This document shows positions 28,110-36,378 of a stretch of DNA of 36,378 nucleotides, in pieces. Position numbers and translations under genes: made by a program. Origin of the DNA: Alteromonadaceae bacterium (GTDB lineage Bacteria; Pseudomonadota; Gammaproteobacteria; Enterobacterales; Alteromonadaceae); the NCBI GenBank assembly GCA_014872785.1, contig WKFJ01000052.1, positions 1 to 36,378 on the forward strand, read 5' to 3'. The notes beneath the pieces are model-generated. The model saw only the letters and a program-made list of their open reading frames with translations, ran no database searches and was not told where the DNA came from. Numbering within the stretch: the first letter of the stretch is position 1; the number at the start of each line of letters is the position of its first letter.

Positions 28110-30386
28110 ATGCTGAACAAAGATCTAGAAAAAACGTTAAACGAAGCGTTTATCTTCGCCCGAGAACAACGTCATGAGTTTATGACGGTGGAACACTTAC
28201 TCCTCGCGTTGATGGATAATCCTTCTGCAAAAGAGGCGCTTAAGGCCTGTAGTGCTGATATAGACGCGATAAAAGCTGAACTGACACAGTTTGTTAATGA
28301 AACCACGCCGTTAATTATGGAAGAAGAGGAAGAAGGTGAACGCGAGACACAGCCAACCTTGGGTTTCCAGCGCGTGCTACAACGAGCGGTGTTCCATGTG
28401 CAATCCTCGGGTAAAGACGAGGTAACTGGCGCCAATGTATTGGTGGCCATTTTTAGCGAACAAGAATCGCAGGCTGTCTACATTCTTAAAAAGGCCGACG
28501 TGACTCGTCTAGATGTAGTTAACTTTATCTCTCACGGTATTACTAAAAACGACGATGAGATTGGTGGTCAGGACGAAGAAGCTTCGGAAGAATCTTCGGA
28601 AGGCGAAGACAATAACACCTCCATTCTTGCCAAGTACTCCACCAATTTAAATGCACTGGCTCGAGAAGGCAAAATTGATCCGTTAATTGGGCGTGACGAG
28701 GAATTGGAGCGCAGTATACAAGTGCTTTGTCGCCGACGTAAAAACAACCCGCTGCTAGTAGGTGAAGCTGGTGTAGGTAAAACTGCTATTGCCGAAGGCT
28801 TAGCGTTTCGGATTGTGGAAAACAGTGTCCCAGACGTCATCGCGTCTGCGACTGTTTACTCTCTCGATTTGGGTGGGCTTTTAGCGGGTACCAAATATCG
28901 TGGCGATTTTGAAAAACGCCTGAAAGGGATTTTAAAAGAATTAGAGCAAGATCCAGATGCCATTCTGTTTATTGACGAAATTCACACTATTATCGGCGCT
29001 GGCGCCGCCTCTGGTGGGGTAATGGATGCGTCTAACTTATTAAAACCCAAGCTTTCAAGTGGTGAATTGCGCTGCATTGGCTCCACGACGTATCAGGAAT
29101 ATCAGGGTATTTTCGAAAAAGACAGAGCCTTGGCGCGTCGCTTCCAGAAAATCGATATTACTGAGCCAAGTGTGTCAGATACCGCCAAAATTCTTATCGG
29201 ATTGAAGTCTCGTTATGAGAAGCATCACAGTATTCGTTACACAAACAAGGCATTACACGCTGCGGCAGAATTATCAGCTAAGTACATCAATGAGAGACAT
29301 TTGCCAGACAAGGCAATAGACGTCATCGATGAGGCGGGCGCGAGTCAGCGTTTGTTACCCGCATCAAAGCGTAAAAAAACGATTGGCGTGCCAGATATAG
29401 AGCAAATTATTGCCAAGATCGCACGCATACCTGAAAAATCAGTGTCTGCCTCTGACAAAGAAGTGCTTAAGAACTTGAGCAGAAACTTGAAGATGGTGGT
29501 ATTCGGCCAAGACGAAGCTATAGAGACGTTGTCAGATGCAATACGCCTGTCACGCTCGGGTCTGGCAAATGAAACTAAGCCCATCGGCAATTTTTTGTTT
29601 GCCGGTCCAACCGGTGTTGGTAAAACCGAAGTGACTCAGCAACTAGCCAAAGTCATGGGTGTCGAGCTCATTCGTTTTGATATGTCTGAATACATGGAAA
29701 GGCATGCCGTTAGTCGCCTGATTGGTGCCCCCCCAGGTTATGTAGGTTTTGATCAAGGTGGCTTATTGACTGATGCGGTGATTAAGAATCCTTACTCGGT
29801 AGTGTTGCTGGATGAGATTGAAAAAGCCCACAGCGATATTTACAACATACTATTGCAAGTGATGGATCACGGCACCTTGACCGACAATAATGGGCGCAAG
29901 GTAGATTTTCGCAACGTTGTGTTGGTTATGACCACGAATGCCGGTGTACAAGAAACCACTCGTAAATCTATTGGCTTCCAGCAGCAAGACCACAGCCATG
30001 ATGCTTTATCGGAAATAAATCGCCCTTTCTCTCCGGAGTTTAGAAACCGTTTAGATGCGACAATATGGTTTAATCACTTAAATGAAGAAGTGATTCTGCA
30101 AGTTGTTGACAAGTTTATCGTGGAACTCCAGGCGCAGTTAGATAGTAAAGGCGTTTCTCTTGAAGTGGCCAACGATGCCAGGACATGGTTGGCTGACAAA
30201 GGCTATGATAAAGCGATGGGCGCACGTCCCATGGCTCGTGTTATGCAAGAGGACATAAAGAAGCCACTGGCTAACGAATTACTGTTTGGTAAATTAGTTG
30301 ATGGCGGTAATGTGAAAGTTACCTGTAAAGACGGCAAACTTAAATTTAGCTATAAGACAGCCAAAACGTCAAAAGCAACTAGCTAA
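28110..30386 (+). CDS. clpA: ATP-dependent Clp protease ATP-binding subunit ClpA
   Basis: A 758-residue AAA+ unfoldase, the same length as E. coli ClpA. Order: N-domain (1-145, binds ClpS), acidic linker (about 148-168), D1 with Walker A GEAGVGKTA (218-226) and Walker B ILFIDE (285-290), then D2 with Walker A GPTGVGKTE (499-507) and Walker B VVLLDE (564-569). The ClpP-docking tripeptide after RKS is IGF (621-623). There is no ClpB-type middle domain. The ribosome site is strong (TAGGAGGGG). Works in the cytoplasm with ClpP, which is outside this window. A good terminator follows. Confidence 0.97.
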   Translation: MLNKDLEKTLNEAFIFAREQRHEFMTVEHLLLALMDNPSAKEALKACSADIDAIKAELTQFVNETTPLIMEEEEEGERETQPTLGFQRVLQRAVFHVQSSGKDEVTGANVLVAIFSEQESQAVYILKKADVTRLDVVNFISHGITKNDDEIGGQDEEASEESSEGEDNNTSILAKYSTNLNALAREGKIDPLIGRDEELERSIQVLCRRRKNNPLLVGEAGVGKTAIAEGLAFRIVENSVPDVIASATVYSLDLGGLLAGTKYRGDFEKRLKGILKELEQDPDAILFIDEIHTIIGAGAASGGVMDASNLLKPKLSSGELRCIGSTTYQEYQGIFEKDRALARRFQKIDITEPSVSDTAKILIGLKSRYEKHHSIRYTNKALHAAAELSAKYINERHLPDKAIDVIDEAGASQRLLPASKRKKTIGVPDIEQIIAKIARIPEKSVSASDKEVLKNLSRNLKMVVFGQDEAIETLSDAIRLSRSGLANETKPIGNFLFAGPTGVGKTEVTQQLAKVMGVELIRFDMSEYMERHAVSRLIGAPPGYVGFDQGGLLTDAVIKNPYSVVLLDEIEKAHSDIYNILLQVMDHGTLTDNNGRKVDFRNVVLVMTTNAGVQETTRKSIGFQQQDHSHDALSEINRPFSPEFRNRLDATIWFNHLNEEVILQVVDKFIVELQAQLDSKGVSLEVANDARTWLADKGYDKAMGARPMARVMQEDIKKPLANELLFGKLVDGGNVKVTCKDGKLKFSYKTAKTSKATS

Positions 30387-30408
30387 ATACACCAATCTAG
30401 TAGAACGA

Positions 30409-30434
30409 AAAAAGGCGGTATCAACCGCCTTTTT
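30409..30434. terminator. Bidirectional terminator between clpA and infA
   Basis: AAAAAGGCGGT / ACCGCCTTTTT with loop ATCA, 22 bases past the clpA stop. The A and T flanks give a T run on either strand, so it can end both clpA and the converging infA transcript. Confidence 0.9.
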
Positions 30435-30477
30435 CATGAATAAAACACGCGTTAGATTGTTCTATCCAATCGAATTT

Positions 30478-30696
30478 TTATCTTGCACGATAAATGATAC
30501 GACCTTTAGTTAAGTCGTAAGGAGTCATCTCTACGGTGACCTTGTCGCCAGTCAAAATACGGATATAGTTTTTGCGCATCTTTCCAGAAATGTGCGCAGT
30601 GACGACGTGACCATTTTCAAGTTCTACTCGAAACATGGTATTTGGTAGGGTTTCCAAAATGGTCCCTTCCATTTCTATGCAATCTTCTTTTGCCAT
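30478..30696 (-). CDS. infA: Translation initiation factor IF-1
   Basis: A 72-residue OB-fold protein, exactly the normal length. [39 protein letters not shown] and the end [11 protein letters not shown] are nearly invariant among proteobacteria. It occupies the A site of the 30S subunit during initiation. It lies 84 bases after bpt on the same strand and converges on clpA, the same arrangement as in E. coli, except that E. coli has no bpt and has a serine tRNA near here. Confidence 0.98.
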   Translation of the reverse strand: MAKEDCIEMEGTILETLPNTMFRVELENGHVVTAHISGKMRKNYIRILTGDKVTVEMTPYDLTKGRIIYRAR

Positions 30697-30780
30697 TTAT
30701 ATGTGTTACCTCAGGTACTGTGTGCAAACGCGGCGCAGATTTTGCCCAATATGTGTGCTGCTGTAAAGGTAAACTTGTGA

Positions 30781-31473
30781 TTATTTTTTAAATAACTGCC
30801 AACTTTGGTCAGAAAAGCGTTCATTGGGAAGGAATTTCTGCTTATAGTTCATTTTTTTACAGTCGTCTATTTGATAACCCAGATACAAAAACGGCTTTTT
30901 AAGTTCAATGGCTAATTCAATTTGACGCAAAATGGCAAAGGTGCCTAATGAATAATCTTCGTAGTCAGGATCAAAAAACGTGTAGAGTGCCGACAAACAG
31001 TTAGGTAAATCGTCTGTCACTGCAATGGCAATAAGTTTGTCCTCGTCATAAAACTCGATAAAAAGAGGAGAAGCCCAACTACTGAATAGGAAGCCTTCGT
31101 ATTGCTCTTTGTTAGGGGGAAACATGCCGCCGTCTTGGTGGCGTTCATTGATATATTTTTCGTAAAGTGAGAAGTAATCGGGTTTGTCTTCTCGACTTAT
31201 TTGAACATGCCAGTGTTTATTTTTCGAAAGAATACGCTTTTGGCTCTTGCTGGGCTTAAACCACAGCACAGGAATACGCAATGATTCACAAGCATTGCAG
31301 TTAATGCAGTGTGGGCGATATATTTGTTCGCCACTGCGTCTAAAGCCATTACCTAGCATGGATTCATATTGCTCAGGCATGTTTTTATCTTCGTGCCCAA
31401 CAAACACCAAAAGCCGCTCTTTTTGACCTGGAAGATAGCTACATTCAAAAGGGCTAGTTACACCAAATTTCAT
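30781..31473 (-). CDS. bpt: Aspartate/glutamate leucyltransferase (Bpt)
   Basis: A 230-residue aminoacyl-tRNA-protein transferase, of the ATE1-related bacterial type, that adds Leu from Leu-tRNA to proteins starting with Asp or Glu, making them ClpS substrates. The Cys-rich region RPHCINCNACESLRIP (Cys56, Cys59, Cys62) plus Cys11 resembles the metal-cluster site of the family. LYTFFDPDYEDYSLGTFAIL and YLGYQIDDCKKMNYK are strong family matches. It is five bases downstream of aat and so in one operon with it. Similar names include arginyltransferase (ate), but in bacteria Leu transfer is the known activity. Confidence 0.94.
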   Translation of the reverse strand: MKFGVTSPFECSYLPGQKERLLVFVGHEDKNMPEQYESMLGNGFRRSGEQIYRPHCINCNACESLRIPVLWFKPSKSQKRILSKNKHWHVQISREDKPDYFSLYEKYINERHQDGGMFPPNKEQYEGFLFSSWASPLFIEFYDEDKLIAIAVTDDLPNCLSALYTFFDPDYEDYSLGTFAILRQIELAIELKKPFLYLGYQIDDCKKMNYKQKFLPNERFSDQSWQLFKK

Positions 31474-31478
31474 CGCAA

Positions 31479-32198
31479 TTACTTATCCGATAAAAGTGGG
31501 TAAGGGTCAAACTCTCGCCAAATGGAGCCTGTTGAGCGAGTGAGCTCATGATCCAGCAGCAACAGAAACTCTTTTCGCGCTATCTCACCTGTCCCAAAGG
31601 TGGCTAAATGAGGTGTTTGCATTTGACAGTCGATGAAGCGTGAGCCGTTTTTCTGCATATGTCTTACCAGCGCATGAAAAGCCAACTTTGAGGTATTGGC
31701 TTCAGTGTGAAACATGCTTTCTCCACAAAATACCTTACCCAAGCCAACCCCATAGAGTCCGCCAACCAAAACATCGTCACTATTGAATATTTCTACTGAG
31801 TGCGCAAAACCGGCACGGTGCAAGCTGATATAGGCAAGAATCATATCTTCTGTAATCCAAGTGCCTTTGTCACTGCGTTTGACATTCGCACAACGCCTAA
31901 TCACTTGTTCAAATTGGGTATTGAAGCGTATTTGATATTTATCTTGTCGTATGAGTTTGGCCAACGAACGCGTGCAATGGTAGTCATCAAGTAATAAAAC
32001 CCCGCGCGGATTTGGCGACCACCAAAGTAGCGGTTCGCCTTCACTAAACCAAGGAAAAATACCATTTTCGTAGGCCGTCACAAGTCGTTCGACCGATAAG
32101 TCACCACCATATGCCAACAGCCCGTTTGGCTCATCCAACGCGAGGTCTGGGTGGGGAAACTGGTCGTTGTCTGTAAGACGATAAAGTTGAATCGTCAT
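31479..32198 (-). CDS. aat: Leucyl/phenylalanyl-tRNA-protein transferase
   Basis: A 239-residue enzyme that adds Leu or Phe to proteins beginning with Lys or Arg, creating N-degrons read by ClpS. Clear signatures are PNGLLAYGGDLSVERLVTAY, NGIFPWFSEGEPLLWWSPNP (46-64), GGLYGVGLGKVFCGESMF and FIDCQMQTPHLATFG. Length matches E. coli Aat (234). It lies directly upstream of bpt with a five-base gap. trxB is 121 bases upstream and separated by a hairpin. Confidence 0.97.
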   Translation of the reverse strand: MTIQLYRLTDNDQFPHPDLALDEPNGLLAYGGDLSVERLVTAYENGIFPWFSEGEPLLWWSPNPRGVLLLDDYHCTRSLAKLIRQDKYQIRFNTQFEQVIRRCANVKRSDKGTWITEDMILAYISLHRAGFAHSVEIFNSDDVLVGGLYGVGLGKVFCGESMFHTEANTSKLAFHALVRHMQKNGSRFIDCQMQTPHLATFGTGEIARKEFLLLLDHELTRSTGSIWREFDPYPLLSDK

Positions 32199-32269
32199 GC
32201 TCCGAAGCTATGTAGTGATACCGATTAATTTTATATCAGAATTATAGTGGGAACAGAAAGGATAAATAG

Positions 32270-32300
32270 GGCAGATACGCCGAAAGGTGGTGTATCTGCC
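32270..32300 (-). terminator. Hairpin terminator candidate after trxB
   Basis: GGCAGATAC (32270-32278) and GTATCTGCC (32292-32300) are perfect complements; inside, CC-GAAA-GG forms a capped stem. It begins 19 bases after the trxB stop. The minus-strand flank CTATTTATCC is only moderately T-rich, so termination may be partial. Confidence 0.55.
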
Positions 32301-32319
32301 GATAAAAGGTTGACGCAAT

Positions 32320-33644
<1,325 letters not shown>

Positions 33645-34091
33645 ATGGCACAAACTTTCGCTGCAATAGTACGCGATGGACAGGACTATATGAAAGAATG
33701 GCCAATGCAGAAGCAATTGTTTTCACTATTCCCAGATGGACAGATCATCATGGCAACTCAGTTGTCATTCAAGATTATGCCTGCACTTGCTGTTATCTCC
33801 GCAGCGCTATTGCTCAATGTTAATGGCTCCGAATATCTACCACAAGCTCTGACTATTGCTGCGTTCTTTTTGAGTTTGCCTTTACAAGGTTTGTTGTGGT
33901 TGGGCTATCGGTCAAATCAACCATTGCCACCTGCTATCAGAGGTTGGTACAAAGAAATTCACGTAAAGATGCAGCAACAGGGGTGTCGTCTTAGCGCGGC
34001 AAAATCGAAACCTCGCTACAGAGAACTTGCGAAATTACTAAAAACAGCGTTTGAAGAGTTAGATAAAGTTTTTACCAAGCAGTGGTTTTGA
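33645..34091 (+). CDS. yfbV: Terminus macrodomain insulation protein YfbV (DUF412)
   Basis: A 148-residue inner-membrane protein. The core is GQDYMKEWPMQKQLFSLFP, then two membrane helices (about residues 38-60 and 66-86), ending in a cytoplasmic basic domain. In E. coli YfbV keeps the Ter region insulated from its neighbours on the chromosome. Length agrees (151). The start MAQTFAAIV has GGAG/GAGAGG upstream with normal spacing; an earlier in-frame start lacks a ribosome site. It is not beside ackA as it is in E. coli. Confidence 0.9.
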   Translation: MAQTFAAIVRDGQDYMKEWPMQKQLFSLFPDGQIIMATQLSFKIMPALAVISAALLLNVNGSEYLPQALTIAAFFLSLPLQGLLWLGYRSNQPLPPAIRGWYKEIHVKMQQQGCRLSAAKSKPRYRELAKLLKTAFEELDKVFTKQWF

Positions 34092-34138
34092 CAAATAAGC
34101 AGTAGTTGACTGAATACTCTATTTTTTGACCAAGCAGT

Positions 34139-34177
34139 TAACTTAAGTTAGCAAAATGCACACGCTTGGCTTACAAT
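34139..34177 (+). promoter_or_regulatory. Palindrome and promoter candidate for the phosphoribosyltransferase
   Basis: TAACTTAAGTTA (34139-34150) is a perfect 12-bp palindrome. It overlaps a possible -35 TTAGCA (34148-34153), with -10 TACAAT (34172-34177) after 18 bases. This is the position expected for a repressor site. Confidence 0.3.
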
Positions 34178-34236
34178 TTTAGACATACTCAATTAGTAAT
34201 GAGCTTCGATATCAACATTGAAGCCTGTAGTTATTT

Positions 34237-34797
34237 ATGGAAAAAACCTTCATTACCGCGCAGTCTCTACTAGAAGACTCGTTCCGTCTAGCACATCAAG
34301 TCTATAAAGATGGCTTCAGACCACAGTTTATTATTGGTATTTGGCGTGGTGGCACACCAGTGGGCATTGCTGTACAAGAATTCTTTGAATTTAAAAAAGT
34401 ACAAACTGACCATATTGCTGTGAGAACTTCTTCTTATTACGGTATTAATAAGCAGTCAAAAACTATCAAGGTGCATGGTTTACAATATCTTGTTGAAAAT
34501 GCGAATGCTGATGATGGTTTGTTAATTGTTGATGATGTGTTTGACTCTGGTCGCAGTATCGCTGCGCTTATTGAACAGACACAAAAATTAATGCGTTTAA
34601 ACATGCCCAAAGACGTGCGTATAGCCACTCCTTGGTACAAACCTTCGAACAACAAAACGAGCATTACACCGGATTATTATGTTCATGAAAGTTCCGATTG
34701 GTTGGTGTTCCCGCATGAGTTATCTGGCTTGACTGATGACGAAATCAGAAAAGGTAAGTCAGACCTTGCCGATGTGATGGATATACTGCTCGACTGA
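34237..34797 (+). CDS. Purine-type phosphoribosyltransferase
   Basis: A 186-residue type I phosphoribosyltransferase. The PRPP-binding motif is LLIVDDVFDSGRS (95-107), the N-terminal loop is IGIWRGGTPVG (33-43), and the C-terminal PDYYVHESSDWLVFPHEL contains the aromatic residue expected to stack on a purine. It resembles the hypoxanthine/xanthine salvage group, but the exact base cannot be decided, and it is not E. coli Hpt or Gpt by sequence. The ATG has no clear ribosome site. Cytoplasmic, monocistronic; it converges on the CbiM-like gene. Confidence 0.82.
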   Translation: MEKTFITAQSLLEDSFRLAHQVYKDGFRPQFIIGIWRGGTPVGIAVQEFFEFKKVQTDHIAVRTSSYYGINKQSKTIKVHGLQYLVENANADDGLLIVDDVFDSGRSIAALIEQTQKLMRLNMPKDVRIATPWYKPSNNKTSITPDYYVHESSDWLVFPHELSGLTDDEIRKGKSDLADVMDILLD

Positions 34798-34813
34798 TTT
34801 GCTTGCTGAGGGC

Positions 34814-35458
34814 TTATTTGCCATCAATGTAAAATTTGTCGTGAAAGGTGTAAACCCATGAAGGCTTGTAGATAATCAACAGCGTCATCGTCATGCCGTT
34901 GAGCAAGCCTTCTGGAAATACCAGTAGTGGTATGAGGATGAGGTAGTTGTCAGTGATTATGTGCCAATCGTAACCCAACTCAAAATAATAATAGACCCCC
35001 AACAGTCCCATCTTCGCTGTTATAGACACAAACCCTGCGAAAAAAGCGAAAACGAATATATATACAAAAACGTTTCGTGGTAGCCGGTGAAAGGACAGTG
35101 TGAAAATAGCATAGGTCAACACGATGGGTAGCAAGACTCCAAACAAGCCTTGTGCGCCTATTGCTCGCCAGTCTTCCAGTCCTAACAGACTCACAGCACA
35201 GAGCGCGAGGGAACACGCGATGAACGACCATCTGAATCCCAAGGTTAAAACAGCGGCGGTTACCCATAAAAAGTGTACATTTAGTCCTTCGTAAATTCCG
35301 GTTCTAAATAACCACAGACTAAACAATGCCGCAGTTGTACCAAAAATTATATGCTGTATGCGAGATTGTTGGGTAAGCCCGTTAAAGTCGGTTCTTTTGA
35401 CTACGGCGAATAAAGCGGCCAAGAAAGCCGCTAATAGACCAATTTGAAGCGCTGACAT
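34814..35458 (-). CDS. CbiM-like (energy-coupling factor S-component type) membrane protein
   Basis: A 214-residue protein of about six or seven helices. GLNVHFLWVTAAVLTLGFRW and the end LVFPEGLLNGMTMTLLIIYK resemble the CbiM/NikM-type substrate-binding components of energy-coupling factor transporters. The N-terminal metal-binding HIPDG of true CbiM is absent; the protein starts MSALQIGLL. No CbiN, CbiQ or CbiO gene is nearby, so the transport role and any metal substrate are unproven. It is 11 bases downstream of xthA on the same strand. Confidence 0.7.
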   Translation of the reverse strand: MSALQIGLLAAFLAALFAVVKRTDFNGLTQQSRIQHIIFGTTAALFSLWLFRTGIYEGLNVHFLWVTAAVLTLGFRWSFIACSLALCAVSLLGLEDWRAIGAQGLFGVLLPIVLTYAIFTLSFHRLPRNVFVYIFVFAFFAGFVSITAKMGLLGVYYYFELGYDWHIITDNYLILIPLLVFPEGLLNGMTMTLLIIYKPSWVYTFHDKFYIDGK

Positions 35459-35469
35459 TGATTATTGTA

Positions 35470-36276
35470 TTATTTGTAAACTGCCCAAATAGGAGCATGA
35501 TCAGAAGGCTTTTCGATACCGCGTAGCTCATAATCGATGCCTACTTCAGACAATTGGTCACGCATTGAGGCGGTTGCCAGAATGACATCAATACGCAGTC
35601 CGCGATTGTCATCAAAACCTCTTGAACGGTAATCAAACCAGCTGTACTGTTCAGTCACGTCGGGGTTCAACTCGCGAAAACTGTCGTGGAAACCCCAGTC
35701 CATGATTGTTTGCAGCCATTCGCGTTCCTCTGGTAAGAAACTGCATTTACCTGTTTTCAACCAACGTTTGCGATTGGGTTCGCCGATTCCTATATCTAGA
35801 TCGGTTGGGGAAATATTGATATCACCCATTACCACCACATTTTCCTCGGGGCTGTGGTGGTCGTTTAAGTAGGTCATCAAGTCTTTATAAAACTTGCGTT
35901 TTGCTGGGTATTTGGTTTCGTGATCCTGGCTTTCACCTTGCGGGAAGTAGCCATTCAATACTCTAACTTTTTCGCCATTGGGTAGCGCAAAAGTCGCCAT
36001 TATCATACGTCTCTGCGCGTCTTCATCATCGGTCGGATAACCATACTGAACTGCCTCAGGTTCTGACTTACACATTAATGCCACGCCGTAATGGCTTTTT
36101 TGACCGAAGTGATAAACTTTGTATCCCAATGCTTCTATTTCTTCCATTGGAAACACATCTGAATGCACCTTTATTTCTTGTAAGCCAATAACATCTGGTT
36201 GGTGTTTTTCGACAAGAGCGGTGAGTTGATGGATCCTGGCGCGAATGCCGTTGATATTAAAAGAGATGAATTTCAT
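35470..36276 (-). CDS. xthA: Exodeoxyribonuclease III
   Basis: A 268-residue AP endonuclease and 3'-5' exonuclease for base-excision repair, the same length as in E. coli. [14 protein letters not shown] includes Asn7, GLQEIKV has the metal-binding Glu34, [16 protein letters not shown] holds the active-site Asp-x-Asn, and [11 protein letters not shown] at the C terminus carries the catalytic Asp-His. Cytoplasmic. The CbiM-like gene follows closely and is probably co-transcribed. The 102 bases upstream to the window edge contain the expected promoter region, but no clear elements. Confidence 0.97.
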   Translation of the reverse strand: MKFISFNINGIRARIHQLTALVEKHQPDVIGLQEIKVHSDVFPMEEIEALGYKVYHFGQKSHYGVALMCKSEPEAVQYGYPTDDEDAQRRMIMATFALPNGEKVRVLNGYFPQGESQDHETKYPAKRKFYKDLMTYLNDHHSPEENVVVMGDINISPTDLDIGIGEPNRKRWLKTGKCSFLPEEREWLQTIMDWGFHDSFRELNPDVTEQYSWFDYRSRGFDDNRGLRIDVILATASMRDQLSEVGIDYELRGIEKPSDHAPIWAVYK

Positions 36277-36378
36277 TTCTGCCGTTATTTTTGCGGTTTT
36301 TTATTGAGGGAGAATGCTACCAAATGAGACTCGTGCGCGATAGCCAGCATATTCTAAAATTGTAAAATTAATTGTTTA

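Noticed and set aside
30697..30780. Search for a serine tRNA near infA, as in E. coli
   Set aside because: The gap is 84 bases with no cloverleaf or CCA-type end; no tRNA is visible anywhere in the block.

Overview
The window looks like chromosomal DNA of a marine gammaproteobacterium, most likely Alteromonadales (the Alteromonas/Glaciecola side). This rests on moderate GC content by eye and on protein families and gene order. It carries monomeric NADP-isocitrate dehydrogenase, CspD/ClpS/ClpA, InfA, Bpt, Aat and TrxB in one block, and RoxA, PurB, HflD, MnmA and RluE in another. Both blocks are close relatives of Escherichia coli neighbourhoods. I saw no rRNA, tRNA, CRISPR array, transposase or phage gene. 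Species-level assignment is not possible from reading alone.

Layout. 1-4.8 kb: a possible dispersed repeat, a DUF1737 protein, a pentapeptide-repeat potassium-channel-like protein, glutathionyl-hydroquinone reductase (yqjG), a DUF3429 membrane protein, dipeptidase E, a MazG-like pyrophosphohydrolase and a low-molecular-weight tyrosine phosphatase. 4.9-17.3 kb is rich in phosphoenolpyruvate (PEP) functions: class II DAHP synthase, which uses PEP; ppsR and ppsA, divergent, for PEP synthesis and its regulator; and a YdiJ-type FAD/Fe-S 2-hydroxyacid dehydrogenase. Between DAHP synthase and ppsR lies a loosely organised minus-strand stretch (6.3-10.4 kb) of accessory genes: a frameshifted DUF2461 gene, two acetyltransferases, membrane proteins, a lipoprotein and a 37-residue membrane peptide.

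17.4-24.4 kb is a minus-strand series: rluE, mnmA-hflD (overlapping stop/start), purB, a membrane class III adenylate cyclase overlapping roxA, and an acetyltransferase. In E. coli the same order holds, but phoPQ sits where the cyclase is here. 24.7-26.9 kb: icd of the monomeric type, divergent from rluE as in E. coli, which has the unrelated dimeric enzyme there. 27.1-33.3 kb: cspD, clpS-clpA, infA, bpt, aat and trxB. This block places the bacterial N-degron pathway together: two transferases that add Leu or Phe to protein N termini, the recognin ClpS, and the unfoldase ClpA. 33.6-36.4 kb: yfbV, a phosphoribosyltransferase, a CbiM-like membrane protein and exonuclease III (xthA).

Most of the window is ordinary core genome. 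The points most worth a second look are: the cyclase-roxA overlap in the phoPQ position; an inferred 19-bp insertion that breaks the DUF2461 gene; a strongly ribosome-bound nine-codon leader ORF and a 17-bp dyad upstream of clpS; the channel with a Cys/His-rich N terminus fused to pentapeptide repeats; and several uncharacterised inverted repeats next to metabolic genes. I did not find a convincing wholly new multi-gene system.
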